Numbered from the stretch's first letter, positions 26,923 to 36,881 are shown. The stretch: 64,000 bases of DNA from Parabacteroides goldsteinii DSM 19448 = WAL 12034 (GCF_000969835.1 NZ_KQ033912.1:2503373-2567372); one strand, 5' to 3'. Notes: a model not told the origin generated them from the letters alone. Translations and numbers: made by a program.

Positions 26923-27390
26923 TTAATAGGTTATAACTGCTTTGAAATGCGTTTCCGGCGGCCGTTGATTAGTAAAGAAATCGGAGAATGTCACCTTGAA
27001 GATGATAAATCCGTCTTTTGTATATTCGGCTGCATAGGTTTCCGTCCATATGTTATTCTCACTATCCAAACGATTTACAGGATTGGGTAATGCAGTTTGT
27101 GCTTCTTTACTTGTGTCATAATCTAGGTACATGTAACAGGTAATTAGTCCTTCGGCATAAGCATCCTTATATAGGTCGAAATCCTCATCACTGATTTTGT
27201 ACTCGTACATGTAGAAAGGTTCGCCTTTATTTTCGACTAACTCCCAGTCACCAGGCATAACAGGTATATCCCTGTCAAATATCCAATAAGTTTTAGTACC
27301 ATCTTGTCCGTCCAATCCCGGAGGTCCCATCGGTCCTTCGCACGAAGCGAACAGGAACACCATTAAAAATATTGCTAACAGATTTTTCAT
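26923..27390 (-). CDS. Lipoprotein with a short collagen-like segment
   Basis: A 155-residue lipoprotein: lipobox FASC (Cys17), followed at once by five Gly-X-Y triplets (GPMGPPGLDGQDGTK), then a beta-rich domain of about 115 residues. Short collagen-like repeats right after the lipid anchor occur in several Bacteroidetes lipoproteins. Five triplets are too few for a stable triple helix on their own, so the segment may be a spacer. The gene follows the Nim-like gene by 20 bp, which suggests co-transcription. I do not recognise the C-terminal domain. Confidence 0.75.
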   Translation of the reverse strand: MKNLLAIFLMVFLFASCEGPMGPPGLDGQDGTKTYWIFDRDIPVMPGDWELVENKGEPFYMYEYKISDEDFDLYKDAYAEGLITCYMYLDYDTSKEAQTALPNPVNRLDSENNIWTETYAAEYTKDGFIIFKVTFSDFFTNQRPPETHFKAVITY

Positions 27391-27410
27391 ATATTCACTC
27401 TCTTAAATGT

Positions 27411-27887
27411 TTAGTATTTCTTGTGTGGTGCCCCGAACTCTTTGCATGTTACTTCATCGAGGTCTACCAGCCATATTTTTACGTTTTTCACAGCCGGGTC
27501 GGAATAACGGAATTCCTTGTCCGAATACTGTTTCATAATTATATCCAGCGCTTCCGTTTTCTTGTCGAAGTCGTCTTCAAACCGCACTTCGCCCCATGCG
27601 ATAACGCTTTTGGAACGCATACGGTAACTGCAAGCCACTTCGGGATGCTGGAATACCAGATCATGGTCGGTGCTGAAGGTGATGCAAACCTTCGGGTTAC
27701 GTTCCAAGATTGAGATACTTCGGCCTTCCTGCGCTGAATGTAAATAGATAACACCGTTCCGATAGCCAAAGTTCATGGGAATAACGTAAGGCGTACCATC
27801 CGTATCAGCCAGTCCGACGAAACAGACATCGCAACTACGGATAATCTCCTCGATATGTTCTTTCTCTGTGTGTACCAGTGTCTTCAT
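27411..27887 (-). CDS. Pyridoxamine 5'-phosphate oxidase-like flavoprotein (NimA-related)
   Basis: A 158-residue split-barrel flavoprotein of the Pyridox_ox_2 type. The pattern ADTDGTPYVIPMNFGYRNG, the SAQEGRSISILERNPKVC helix region and VIAWGEVRFEDD are the marks of this family, which includes the nitroimidazole resistance proteins Nim. Homologues are present in most Bacteroidales without giving resistance, so a resistance role should not be assumed. A minus-strand TATGTTTG box at 27911-27918 lies at the right distance for its promoter. Confidence 0.85.
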   Translation of the reverse strand: MKTLVHTEKEHIEEIIRSCDVCFVGLADTDGTPYVIPMNFGYRNGVIYLHSAQEGRSISILERNPKVCITFSTDHDLVFQHPEVACSYRMRSKSVIAWGEVRFEDDFDKKTEALDIIMKQYSDKEFRYSDPAVKNVKIWLVDLDEVTCKEFGAPHKKY

Positions 27888-28320
27888 TACTATTTTTAAT
27901 TATGCTTTTGCAAACATAGTAAAAAAGTTCAACTTCTCGGACTTACTTTTGCGACTTTATTATATATGTACTGTTTTCGTCAATGTGTCAAAATGTCAAA
28001 TAGTCCTTCTGTCAGTGGGCTGTACGTGTCCTAAATCGGGTTTGTTGTTTTTATTCGCTCTACGGAATGATTGCGAATGTCTTTATTTTAATTGTTGATT
28101 AATAAATGTGGCTTTATGTTTGATGATGTGTGGTAGTTGTTGATAAATGTCGTAAAATATATTTGAAATATATGAATGTGCTGTTCGGGTTTGGTTTGGA
28201 TATTTACTCGTTCTGGAGATAAAATGTGTTGTTTAGCATGTGATTTGAGGCCCAAAAGCCTGTTTGAAATAACTTTTTTGGACAGAATTAACAAATTTTT
28301 CATCTGCAATAAATCTCTAT

Positions 28321-28378
28321 TTCATTTAAAATGAAAAAAAATTCGTTTTAAACGAGATTACAATTTGTTTAAAATGAA
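28321..28378. promoter_or_regulatory. Three phased near-palindromes centred on TTTAAA
   Basis: TTCATTTAAAATGAA (28321-28335), TCGTTTTAAACGA (28343-28355, perfect) and TTTGTTTAAAATGAA (28364-28378) have centres about 21-22 bp apart, two helical turns. This looks like a cooperative operator array. The lyase gene starts about 240 bp downstream; the Nim-like gene starts about 430 bp away on the other side. Confidence 0.5.
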
Positions 28379-28583
28379 GAGTGAAAATCTATATGAATAC
28401 GCTAAGTGTTAAATATTGTGTTTTCGGATCTTCTATTTCTACTGTTTTGTGAAATATAGCAGATATGTATATGCGGAAAAAATACACAAAATGATCTGCT
28501 ATCGTCGAAAATTGCAGCAAAATGGTATTTTCTTGTCTGTTAAAAGGATTCCGGATAAGAAAACACTTTTTCAAGCGATTTCC

Positions 28584-28591
28584 TATATTTG
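28584..28591 (+). promoter_or_regulatory. -7 promoter box of the heparinase-like gene
   Basis: TATATTTG fits TAnnTTTG and lies 26 bp before the ATG at 28618. The -33 region is only T-rich, without a clean TTG at 19-21 bp. Confidence 0.5.
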
Positions 28592-28617
28592 TAACTCCAA
28601 TTAAATATAATACCTGT

Positions 28618-30441
28618 ATGAATAAGACTATCCTGCTTGTTGTGTTTTGCTTTTCCCTGTTCGTTTCGGGGTATTCACAGGGAATACGCTTTGATTCTTA
28701 CCCTTCTCATCCCCGGTTGCTGGTAAAGAAAGGAGAGGAGCAAAAGATTAAATCCGATCTGGCTCTTAATCCGGAAATGCTCCGGTTGCATAACTATCTA
28801 CTTGGGCAATGCGACGATCTGATCACGACGCCTGTGCTGGCATATAAAAAAGAAGGGAAACGGTTGCTGGCCGTATCGCGTGAAGCTTTGCGGCGTATCT
28901 TCTATCTTTCATATGCTTACCGGATGACAGGAGAGGATAAGTATCGTTTGCGGGCAGAGCAGGAGATGATTGCCGTGTGTTCGTTTACCGATTGGAACCC
29001 GTCCCATTTTCTGGATACGGGAGAAATGACTATGGCTGTTGCAATTGGTTATGACTGGTTGTTCGATCGGTTATCTCCGGATGCCCGGAGGCTGGTGCAG
29101 GAGGCTATTCTGAATAAAGGTTTTGCCCCGTCGAGGGATAAAAAATATAACTGGTTTCTGAGGGCGACCAATAACTGGAACCAGGTCTGTAATGCCGGAC
29201 TGGTTTACGGTGCGCTGGCTGTGTTGGAAGATCATCCGGAAGAGGCCCGTGAAATTATTGAACGTGCTTTATCTACAGTCGGCTTGACTTTGAAAGGCTA
29301 TGGTCCCGATGGCGCTTATCCCGAAGGATATAATTATTGGGGATACGGGACTACCTTCCAGGTTCTTTTGAATGCAGCGTTGGAATCCGCCTTGGAGACT
29401 GACGGCGGTCTCTCTTCAGCTGAAGGTTTTCTGGCTTCTGCCCGTTTTATGCAGTTTATGACCGGAACGACCGGTAGATGCTTTAACTTCAGCGATTCCC
29501 GTGAGAGTGTCTTTGCTTTGCCGGCTATGTACTGGTTTGCCGACAAGCTGCAAGACCCTACACTGCTTTGGAATGAAAAGGATATGTTGAGTCGGGCGGA
29601 GTTGTCCTTTTCGGATGAGGAGAGCCGTTTTCTTCCGTTGATTCCGATTTATGGTTCACAATATAAAATGAATGAACTGGTACCTCCTGCCATGAAATTG
29701 TGGGCGGCTAACGGACAGACGCCTGTCGTGCTGGTCCGTACGGGATGGGAAAATGGAGAAGGTTTCTATCTGGGAATAAAAGGCGGAACGGCTTCGACCA
29801 GCCATGCCCATATGGATGCCGGATCGTTCGTTTTCGACGCTTTGGGCGTTCGCTGGGTGCAGGACCTGGGGATGCAGGAATATTATTCGCTGGAAAAGGA
29901 AAATGTAGATTTATGGAATATGTCGCAGAACGGGCAGCGCTGGAATGTGTTCCGTTATAATAACCTGGCGCATAATACACTGACTGTAAACGGTAAATAC
30001 CATGATGTAAAAGGTTTTGTACCTGTGACAAATATCTATTCGGAAGCGCATAAACTCGGAGCCTCTCTGAATATGACGGATTTGTTCGGCGGAGAATTGG
30101 AAAATGCCGTCCGTGAAGTTGCTCTGATCAATGAAAAATATCTGTCGGTGATTGATCGTGTAAAAGCCGGCAGTCAACCGGTAACTGTCAGATGGACGAT
30201 TGTAACCGGGGCCATTCCCCGTGTATTGGACAGTCATATGGTGGAACTGACAAAAGACGGCAAATGTATGCAACTGATCGTCGATAGTCCGTCCGTAACA
30301 TCTGTATCCGTCCTTGATAATGTATCGAAGAATAGCTATGATGCTTCCAATGAGGGAACCTGCCGTATCGTTTTCGATGTGAGTCTGGAAAGCGGGCAGG
30401 AGAGCGATATTAAAGTCCGGCTGGTTCCTGCTGCTGACTGA
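28618..30441 (+). CDS. Heparinase II/III-like polysaccharide lyase, exported
   Basis: The 607-residue protein from ATG 28618; the frame is open for 32 more codons upstream but the -7 box lies there. Signal peptide cleaved near SGYSQG (about 20). An alpha/alpha-barrel domain (about 60-370, with NNWNQVCNAG and PEGYNYWGYG) is followed by the beta-sandwich heparinase II/III domain with SHAHMDAGSFVFDALG (about 400-415), which carries the conserved His and Asp. The family cleaves acidic polysaccharides by beta-elimination; the substrate is not predictable here. No SusC/D pair is adjacent, so it is outside a classical utilisation locus. Confidence 0.85.
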   Translation: MNKTILLVVFCFSLFVSGYSQGIRFDSYPSHPRLLVKKGEEQKIKSDLALNPEMLRLHNYLLGQCDDLITTPVLAYKKEGKRLLAVSREALRRIFYLSYAYRMTGEDKYRLRAEQEMIAVCSFTDWNPSHFLDTGEMTMAVAIGYDWLFDRLSPDARRLVQEAILNKGFAPSRDKKYNWFLRATNNWNQVCNAGLVYGALAVLEDHPEEAREIIERALSTVGLTLKGYGPDGAYPEGYNYWGYGTTFQVLLNAALESALETDGGLSSAEGFLASARFMQFMTGTTGRCFNFSDSRESVFALPAMYWFADKLQDPTLLWNEKDMLSRAELSFSDEESRFLPLIPIYGSQYKMNELVPPAMKLWAANGQTPVVLVRTGWENGEGFYLGIKGGTASTSHAHMDAGSFVFDALGVRWVQDLGMQEYYSLEKENVDLWNMSQNGQRWNVFRYNNLAHNTLTVNGKYHDVKGFVPVTNIYSEAHKLGASLNMTDLFGGELENAVREVALINEKYLSVIDRVKAGSQPVTVRWTIVTGAIPRVLDSHMVELTKDGKCMQLIVDSPSVTSVSVLDNVSKNSYDASNEGTCRIVFDVSLESGQESDIKVRLVPAAD

Positions 30442-30444
30442 TAA

Positions 30445-31842
30445 TTACCAGAACAGCGCCGTTACGGTTGCCCCTATTGTAAAATAGTGTATTTTGTGCT
30501 TGCTTAAATGGCTCTCACCGTAGACTGGTTGGCTGTCTCTGAGGCTGGTTAAGATTTCGTAAGGTGCTTTCAGGAACGTATAATCGTAATCTACGAACAT
30601 ACGGATACCCAGGTTGCGGCTGACAATCCCGGTCGCTGAAATGCCTGTGCGTAAAACATAGTTGCTGCTACTGTTGCCTTTCATAAAAGCAATATTATTT
30701 ATGGTTCCATATGGGGGGTGCTTTTCCTGTAAGTCCATTTCCACTTCATTTTTCACCAGATAGGAATATCCGGCCTGGAACTTTGTTCCTAAAAGCAATT
30801 TACTGGCTACAGGTAACGAAAAATAAGGCCTTGCCGTAAAAGTGAAAACGCCGGTCGGATCGGCATGGACGCGGGTGATGTCATATCTGGTCGAAGGGGT
30901 TGTACCTGTATAAAGCGACATGTCGAATGCCATCGGGCTTGCCAGCGCTGTTATTTCGCCGCCGATACCGAAATAGGGGTTGAAGAAGTAACCGCCTTTT
31001 ACGCTGACATTGGTTGCTCCCGGCGAGCTCAGGCGTATATTTTTACCTACCTCGATACTTCCGTTGATGATACTGTATCCTACGGCGAACTCCAGGAAAG
31101 AAGGGCGTCCTCCTTTGGGGGCAGACTCCCTGAGCTTGTCAGGGAGATTCAATCCTTTGTCCTTGAAGATCAGGTCTGCCAGAAAATACCCTAACTCTGT
31201 GGATAAAATGCCGATACCGGCCCCGGCCAGTACGTCGCTCAGCCAGTGGCGGTTGTTCAGTTGCCGGCTGAAAGCGGTGGCAGTGGCGACTGTATATCCC
31301 CCGATACTATATAACGGGCTGCGGGTCAGACCATATTCCCGGTGCATGATGGTGGCAGCCATGAAAGCGGTTGCCGTGTGTCCCGAAGGGAATGAGTTGT
31401 TCTTTGAGCCATCGGGGCGTTCCCGTTTGATCGTATATTTCATGCTGTTGACGGTAGCGGCCATGATTGTTGCCGAAAAAGCGTTCGATACGATCATCCG
31501 GGGCCATGAACTGCGACTTTCCACACCGCCGAGCTTCATCCCGTAAACAGCAAGCAACGGAGTATATTGCAGAAAATCATCGTATCTGTAGTGGAAGTTG
31601 GGCGTATGCGTATTGCGCAATGTCCGGAATTTATCACCCTGCCCATATGTTATGGCTGAAATGGCGAAAAGAGGAACAGGGACACGCAGCATCTGGTATA
31701 CCTTATTCTCTGATATTTTGTTGTAAGTGGTTTCAAATTCATGTTCTTTATTTATGGATCTCGTACTATCTTTCCACTGAGCACGAACAGACGGTATAAA
31801 AATCATCATAAATAAGAAGCTCAGCATTTTACGTTGTAACAT
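30445..31842 (-). CDS. PAP2-family phosphatase fused to an outer-membrane-type beta domain
   Basis: A 465-residue protein with a signal peptide (cleavage near VRAQ, about 21). The phosphatase signature is complete: KYTIKRERP (K-x6-RP), FPSGHT (PSGH) and SRQLNNRHWLSD (SR-x5-H-x3-D), within a membrane-embedded segment (about 90-240). The C-terminal 200 residues are beta-rich with alternating pattern and end in Trp, resembling an OMP_b-brl barrel. This architecture (PAP2 plus barrel) is common in Bacteroidetes and may act on lipid phosphates at the outer membrane (inference). It converges with the lyase gene, 3 bp apart. Confidence 0.85.
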   Translation of the reverse strand: MLQRKMLSFLFMMIFIPSVRAQWKDSTRSINKEHEFETTYNKISENKVYQMLRVPVPLFAISAITYGQGDKFRTLRNTHTPNFHYRYDDFLQYTPLLAVYGMKLGGVESRSSWPRMIVSNAFSATIMAATVNSMKYTIKRERPDGSKNNSFPSGHTATAFMAATIMHREYGLTRSPLYSIGGYTVATATAFSRQLNNRHWLSDVLAGAGIGILSTELGYFLADLIFKDKGLNLPDKLRESAPKGGRPSFLEFAVGYSIINGSIEVGKNIRLSSPGATNVSVKGGYFFNPYFGIGGEITALASPMAFDMSLYTGTTPSTRYDITRVHADPTGVFTFTARPYFSLPVASKLLLGTKFQAGYSYLVKNEVEMDLQEKHPPYGTINNIAFMKGNSSSNYVLRTGISATGIVSRNLGIRMFVDYDYTFLKAPYEILTSLRDSQPVYGESHLSKHKIHYFTIGATVTALFW

Positions 31843-31984
31843 ACGATCCCCTGATTATGCCACGAAGATATAAAAATGCCGGTTAGTACTGGTTACATTT
31901 TTGTTAATTTATTTATTGAATAGGATTTACCGTTTGTCCCTCCTGAAATGTATAGGTTTGATTGACGAAATATTTCTTTAATCG

Positions 31985-32016
31985 TTTGCGTGATACGTGT
32001 ATTTAGCATACCTTTG
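31985..32016 (+). promoter_or_regulatory. Promoter of the frdCAB operon
   Basis: TTTG (31985-31988), a 20-bp gap and TACCTTTG (32009-32016) form a clear Bacteroidetes sigma-ABfr promoter. The start codon is 64 bp downstream. Confidence 0.85.
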
Positions 32017-32080
32017 CCTGATAATTGAGTATATTGATATGAATTTCTAAAAACAATTAAATAACTTAAATTATTATCTT

Positions 32081-32806
32081 ATGTGGTTACTTAATTCTTC
32101 TATCGGGAAGAAGCTGATAATGAGTGTATCAGGCCTTTTTCTTGTTTTGTTCTTATTGTTCCACTTGTCAATGAATGTGGCGGCTGCTTTCTCGGGAGAA
32201 GCCTATAACATGATTTGTTCATTGTTGGGAGCAAATTGGTATGCCGTGGCAGCAACATTGGTGCTGGCAGCAGGCGTTGTGATTCACTTTGTGTATGCTG
32301 TTCTCCTTACACTGCAAAACCGTAAGGCTCGCGGTAACGACCGTTATGCAATTAACGCTCGTCCGAAAGGTGTGGAATGGGCATCTCAGAACATGCTGGT
32401 ACTGGGTATTATCATTATCCTGTTCATGGTGTTGCACTTCAGCCAGTTCTGGTATAAGATGATGTTCGCCGAACTCCTAGGCAATCACATGGTAACACTT
32501 TGCGACGGAACAACAACCGTATCTCCTCAGGACGGTGCAGCGTTTATCAACTACTATTTCCAGGGTAATATCCTGAATACAGTGCTGTATCTGGTATGGT
32601 ACGTAGCTTTGTGGTTCCACCTGACTCACGGGTTCTGGAGCGCTATTCAGACTATCGGTTGGAGTAACACGATCTGGATGAACCGTTGGATCTGCATTTC
32701 CAAGATTGTAGCAACCGTTATTTGCGTAGTGTTTGCTATCATTACTATCGTTTTCTACCTGAATGGTGTAGGTGGTGACTATGTAGCTGTTTGTGCAGGA
32801 CATTAA
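32081..32806 (+). CDS. frdC: Fumarate reductase/succinate dehydrogenase cytochrome b subunit
   Basis: A 241-residue integral membrane subunit with five hydrophobic helices and several His in or near them (LFHLSMNVA, VIHFVYAV, VLHFSQFWYK, WFHLTHGFW), fitting the Wolinella-type diheme subunit. It anchors the complex and passes electrons from menaquinol to the catalytic subunits. It heads the operon, 33 bp before the flavoprotein gene. In Bacteroidales the enzyme works as fumarate reductase in anaerobic energy metabolism and succinate formation. Confidence 0.95.
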   Translation: MWLLNSSIGKKLIMSVSGLFLVLFLLFHLSMNVAAAFSGEAYNMICSLLGANWYAVAATLVLAAGVVIHFVYAVLLTLQNRKARGNDRYAINARPKGVEWASQNMLVLGIIIILFMVLHFSQFWYKMMFAELLGNHMVTLCDGTTTVSPQDGAAFINYYFQGNILNTVLYLVWYVALWFHLTHGFWSAIQTIGWSNTIWMNRWICISKIVATVICVVFAIITIVFYLNGVGGDYVAVCAGH

Positions 32807-32839
32807 TTTAAGGTGTAACAATATTGAAAATAAATCATT

Positions 32840-34783
32840 ATGACTCAAATAGATTCTAAAATCCCTCAGGGCCCGTTGGCTGAGAAGTGGAAAAATTATA
32901 AAGATCATCAGAAACTGGTGAACCCCGCGAACAAACGTCGTCTGGACGTGATTGTAGTTGGTACTGGTCTGGCCGGTGCTTCTGCTGCTGCCTCTCTGGC
33001 AGAAATGGGATTCAACGTATTGAACTTCTGTATCCAGGATTCTCCCCGTCGCGCACACTCAATCGCCGCACAGGGTGGTATCAATGCTGCAAAGAATTAT
33101 CAGAATGATGGTGACTCTGTTTACCGTCTGTTCTACGATACAATCAAAGGTGGTGACTATCGTGCCCGCGAAGCAAACGTTTATCGTCTGGCTGAAGTTT
33201 CCAACTCTATTATCGACCAGTGCGTAGCACAGGGTGTTCCTTTCGCTCGCGAATACGGTGGTCTGCTGGATAACCGTTCATTCGGTGGTGCTCAGGTATC
33301 CCGTACGTTCTATGCCCGCGGTCAGACCGGACAGCAGTTGTTGCTGGGTGCTTACTCTGCTTTGAGCCGTATGATCGGTTTGAACAAAGTAAAGATGTAT
33401 ACCCGCCACGAAATGCTGGACGTTGTGAAGGTGGATGGCCGTGCCCGCGGTATCATCGCACGTAACCTGATCACAGGTCAGATCGAACGTTTCTCTGCTC
33501 ACGCAGTAGTGGTGGCAACAGGTGGTTATGTAAATACTTTCTTCCTGTCTACTAACGCAATGGCTTCCAACGGTTCTGCTGCATGGCAGTGCTACAAGAA
33601 AGGTGCTTACTTCGCTAACCCTTGTATGGTGCAGATCCACCCGACTTGTGTACCGGTGAAAGGTGACTACCAGTCTAAGCTGACTTTGATGTCTGAATCA
33701 TTGCGTAACGACGGTCGTATCTGGGTTCCGAAGAAACTGGAAGATGCAAAAGCATTACAGGCCGGAACTAAGAAAGGGAAAGACATTCCTGAAGCAGACC
33801 GCGACTACTATCTGGAACGCCGTTATCCGGCATTCGGTAACCTGGTTCCGCGTGACGTGGCTTCACGTGCCGCTAAAGAACGTTGCGACGCCGGCTTCGG
33901 TGTGAACAACACAGGTCTGGCCGTGTTCCTCGACTTCTCCGACGCCATCAACCGTCTGGGTAAAGATGTTGTAAAAGCTAAATATGGTAACTTGTTCGAC
34001 ATGTACGAAGAAATTACCAACGACGATCCATACGAAACTCCGATGATGATTTATCCTGCATTGCACTACTCGATGGGTGGTCTGTGGGTTGACTATGAAT
34101 TGATGACTTCTATTCCGGGTCTGTTCGCTATCGGTGAAGCTAACTTCTCTGACCACGGAGCTAACCGTCTGGGTGCTTCTGCGTTGATGCAGGGATTGGC
34201 CGATGGCTACTTTGTATTGCCTTATACAATCCAGAACTATCTGTCAGACCAGATCCAGGTTCCGCGTTTCAGTACCGACCTGCCTGAGTTTGCAGAAGCT
34301 GAAAAGGGGATCAAAGACCGCATCAAGAAATTGATGAGTATCAAGGGTAAAGAGTCGGTAGATTCTATCCATAAGAAACTGGGTCATATCATGTGGGAAC
34401 ATGTAGGTATGGCACGTGATGCAAAAGGTTTGCAGGAAGCGATCCAGATGTTGAAAGAGCTGAAGAAAGAGTTCTGGAGTAATGTATATATTCCGGGTGA
34501 AGCCGATAACCTGAACGTAGAGTTGGATAAGGCATTGCGTTTGGCTGACTTTATTGAGATTGGTACATTGATGGCACACGATGCATTGGACCGTGCCGAA
34601 TCTTGTGGAGGACACTTCCGTACAGAGCACCAGACCGAGGAAGGCGAAGCCCTGCGTCATGACGATAAGTTCATGTACGTATCTTGTTGGGAATACCAGG
34701 GTGAAGACAAAGATCCGGTTATGCTGAAGGAAGATTTGAACTATCAGTTCGTTGTTCCTCAAACACGTAACTACAAGAAGTAA
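32840..34783 (+). CDS. frdA: Fumarate reductase/succinate dehydrogenase flavoprotein subunit
   Basis: A 647-residue catalytic subunit. FAD-binding Rossmann motif [19 protein letters not shown] is near residues 38-55; [14 protein letters not shown] carries the His that binds FAD covalently. The catalytic segment around residues 275-310 and the C-terminal [10 protein letters not shown] are intact. The protein reduces fumarate on the cytoplasmic face. The length is normal for the Bacteroidetes form, which starts with a longer N-terminus than E. coli FrdA. Codon use is strongly biased, as expected for a highly expressed gene. Confidence 0.97.
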   Translation: MTQIDSKIPQGPLAEKWKNYKDHQKLVNPANKRRLDVIVVGTGLAGASAAASLAEMGFNVLNFCIQDSPRRAHSIAAQGGINAAKNYQNDGDSVYRLFYDTIKGGDYRAREANVYRLAEVSNSIIDQCVAQGVPFAREYGGLLDNRSFGGAQVSRTFYARGQTGQQLLLGAYSALSRMIGLNKVKMYTRHEMLDVVKVDGRARGIIARNLITGQIERFSAHAVVVATGGYVNTFFLSTNAMASNGSAAWQCYKKGAYFANPCMVQIHPTCVPVKGDYQSKLTLMSESLRNDGRIWVPKKLEDAKALQAGTKKGKDIPEADRDYYLERRYPAFGNLVPRDVASRAAKERCDAGFGVNNTGLAVFLDFSDAINRLGKDVVKAKYGNLFDMYEEITNDDPYETPMMIYPALHYSMGGLWVDYELMTSIPGLFAIGEANFSDHGANRLGASALMQGLADGYFVLPYTIQNYLSDQIQVPRFSTDLPEFAEAEKGIKDRIKKLMSIKGKESVDSIHKKLGHIMWEHVGMARDAKGLQEAIQMLKELKKEFWSNVYIPGEADNLNVELDKALRLADFIEIGTLMAHDALDRAESCGGHFRTEHQTEEGEALRHDDKFMYVSCWEYQGEDKDPVMLKEDLNYQFVVPQTRNYKK

Positions 34784-34810
34784 TAATCATCAATCACAAA
34801 AATTAGAATC

Positions 34811-35566
34811 ATGGATAAAGATATAAAAGTAACACTTAAAGTTTGGCGTCAGAAAAGTCCGAAAGATAAAGGACAATTTGAGACTTACCAAATAGACAAA
34901 ATCAATCAGAGTGTTTCTTTCCTGGAAATGTTAGACATTTTGAATGAACGTTTGGTCAGTGAAGGTAAAGAGCCGATCGTATTCGATCACGACTGTCGTG
35001 AAGGTATCTGCGGTATGTGTTCTTTGTATGTAAACGGACATCCGCACGGACCTGCAACCGGCGCAACTACTTGCCAGCTTTATATGCGTCGCTTCAATGA
35101 TGGCGAAACTATTACAATCGAACCGTGGCGTTCTGCCGGTTTCCCGGTAATCCGCGACTTGATGGTAGACCGTTATGCTTACGATAAAATTATCCAGGCA
35201 GGTGGTTTCGTATCAGTGAACACAGGTGGTGTACCTGATGCCAATTCAATCGCTATTCCTCGTGCAGATGCTGAAATGGCTATGGATGCTGCTGCATGTA
35301 TCGGTTGCGGTGCTTGTGCTGCTGCTTGTAAGAACGGTTCGGCTATGTTGTTCGTTTCTGCAAAGGTTAGCCAGTTGGCTCTGTTGCCTCAGGGTAAGGT
35401 AGAAGCTGCTCGTCGTGCGAAAGCAATGGTTGCCAAGATGGACGAACTGGGCTTCGGTAACTGTACCAACACGCGTGCTTGCGAAATGGAATGTCCGAAG
35501 AACATCTCTGTCAGCAACATCGCTCGTTTGAACCGCGAGTTCATTTGTGCTAAATTGCAAGACTAA
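34811..35566 (+). CDS. frdB: Fumarate reductase/succinate dehydrogenase iron-sulfur subunit
   Basis: A 251-residue subunit linking the cytochrome b and flavoprotein subunits. The [2Fe-2S] site is CREGICGMC with a further Cys in TTCQLY; the [4Fe-4S] and [3Fe-4S] clusters use [11 protein letters not shown], then [14 protein letters not shown]. It lies 27 bp after frdA and ends the operon; a strong hairpin terminator follows 24 bp later. Confidence 0.96.
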   Translation: MDKDIKVTLKVWRQKSPKDKGQFETYQIDKINQSVSFLEMLDILNERLVSEGKEPIVFDHDCREGICGMCSLYVNGHPHGPATGATTCQLYMRRFNDGETITIEPWRSAGFPVIRDLMVDRYAYDKIIQAGGFVSVNTGGVPDANSIAIPRADAEMAMDAAACIGCGACAAACKNGSAMLFVSAKVSQLALLPQGKVEAARRAKAMVAKMDELGFGNCTNTRACEMECPKNISVSNIARLNREFICAKLQD

Positions 35567-35590
35567 TATACATTATATATGTATGTCCGG

Positions 35591-35626
35591 AGAGGCGTTG
35601 CTTATGGCGGCGCCTCTTCTTTTTTG
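35591..35626 (+). terminator. Rho-independent terminator of frdCAB
   Basis: AGAGGCG (35591-35597) pairs with CGCCTCT (35611-35617), followed by a T-rich run to 35626. It lies 24 bp after the frdB stop codon. Confidence 0.88.
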
Positions 35627-35720
35627 CCCCTATTTTAACATTTCTGAAGTCATAGATAAATATCTTGAATGTTGTTAGTGTTTCTTATATGCTATACAAC
35701 ACTAATTAGCATTTTAACTA

Positions 35721-35750
35721 TTGACAAGTTGGAGAATACCTGTATCTTTG
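35721..35750 (+). promoter_or_regulatory. Promoter of small RNA copy 1
   Basis: TTGACA (35721-35726) and TATCTTTG (35743-35750), with 19 bp between TTG and the -7 box. Upstream at 35672 lies TTGTTAG, exactly 49 bp before TTGACA, as in copy 2. Confidence 0.85.
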
Positions 35751-35753
35751 TAC

Positions 35754-35866
35754 TATGGTTTTTTCATAATAGTATTAGATTTAAGGTTAACAAAGTTGGT
35801 TAGGGCTTGTCGTGAGACAGGCTTTAATTGTTTATAGGGGTTTGCGTCCGGCATATCCCTTTTTTT
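35754..35866 (+). ncRNA. Small RNA copy 1 of a four-copy family
   Basis: The transcript should begin around 35754. The invariant core (35756-35840) includes a hairpin: GCTTGTC (35805-35811) and GACAGGC (35816-35822) capped by a GUGA (GNRA-type) tetraloop. The 3' end folds as GGGGTTTGC with GCATATCCC, one mismatch, followed by seven T: a terminator. No ORF longer than a few codons fits. The T-run reaches the stop codon of the convergent AraC gene, so the terminator may serve both. It may correspond to a known Bacteroidales RNA motif (for example Bacteroidales-1); not tested. Confidence 0.82.
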
Positions 35867-36710
35867 AGCTCTCCCTGTATTCCTGCGGAGTCATTCCTAC
35901 ATGTTGCCGGAAATATTTGTTGAAGAACGAAAGGTTGTCGAAGCCCAGGGCGAATGCAATTTTCTTGACCGGCATATCGGTCGATTTAAGCTGCGCTTTG
36001 GCATCCATAATGATGATATTGCTCAGGATATCCAATGCAGTCCGTCCGCTGACCTTTTTTATCACATAACAGAAATGCTGCAAGGTGATGTTGAGCCTTT
36101 TGGCGTAATAAGACACGCTATGCTCTTTCGTGTAGTTTTCCATCGCCAGCTGTACGAACTCCCGGCATATTTCCATATTACGCGTCATGGGAGCATTGCT
36201 ATATGGCGTATGATTCCTGTATAATTCAATAACCCCTTGCATGAAGATAGTAAAGATAGCCTTGATAATCTCCTTGTTTTCGATGGTTTTAGGCATGGAA
36301 TAAGCATTGATCAGCAAGTCGAAAGCCTGTTGGTAGAGTAAGGATATATGCTCCGGCAAAGGCATGATCGGACTGTCGAATATGACAGGCAGATAGTTCG
36401 TAATCGTCTTTATATAATTGATATGGCTGACGAATACGGAAGAAAAGCCTGCAAAACACAGTTTTACATCATCGGAAACCTCATGTATCTGAATGAAGCA
36501 ACCCGGGGGCAAGGTGATAAAGTCGTTTTTCCGGATGGTAAACTCAGTTAAGTTTACAGTCGCATGGACTGTCCCTTGTACGCAAAGCACGAATATGCCT
36601 GCCTTGATCTTGCACGGGAAACGTCCGTATTGGTTCAGTATTTCACCTGTAATACTGTTTCCTACAATAAAATCTACGGGGAGGTCGAATTTAGGAATAT
36701 TGTCTTCCAT
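35865..36710 (-). CDS. AraC family transcriptional regulator
   Basis: The 281-residue protein from ATG 36710. A cupin-like N-terminal sensor (about 1-160) is followed by a double helix-turn-helix typical of AraC (ISYYAKRLNITLQHF region, then KKIAFALGFDNLSFFNKYF and GMTPQEYR). An in-frame ATG at 36740 exists but overlaps the likely -7 box (CAAAGATA on the plus strand, 36738-36745), so it would be untranscribed. The gene is divergent from a radical SAM gene 240 bp away, which it may regulate. The first HTH helix is less conserved than the second. Confidence 0.9.
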   Translation of the reverse strand: MEDNIPKFDLPVDFIVGNSITGEILNQYGRFPCKIKAGIFVLCVQGTVHATVNLTEFTIRKNDFITLPPGCFIQIHEVSDDVKLCFAGFSSVFVSHINYIKTITNYLPVIFDSPIMPLPEHISLLYQQAFDLLINAYSMPKTIENKEIIKAIFTIFMQGVIELYRNHTPYSNAPMTRNMEICREFVQLAMENYTKEHSVSYYAKRLNITLQHFCYVIKKVSGRTALDILSNIIIMDAKAQLKSTDMPVKKIAFALGFDNLSFFNKYFRQHVGMTPQEYRES

Positions 36711-36881
36711 ACTTTTATATACACTTAATTGAATGTACAAAGATAGTTTTTTTGAGACAAGTTAGTCGATAATCTTAAATATAGAACATCGAATCCCACA
36801 AATGGAGATTGTTTTGTGCTGTATAATAGTTGAAATTTGCGAATGTTTTCAAGTCTTGCTGATAGATTTGTTGGGATGGTA

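Larger units (their letters stand above)
27888..28617. other. 730-bp AT-rich intergenic region between divergent genes
   Basis: No credible gene. It includes the likely minus-strand -7 box of the Nim-like gene (27911-27918), three phased TTTAAA-centred near-palindromes (28321-28378) and TATATTTG (28584-28591) ahead of the lyase gene. The remainder holds no structure I can interpret. Confidence 0.6.

Noticed and set aside
27411..27887. Nim-type nitroimidazole resistance gene
   Set aside because: The family match is to the broad Pyridox_ox_2 group; chromosomal homologues are widespread in Bacteroidales and no activating insertion sequence sits upstream.
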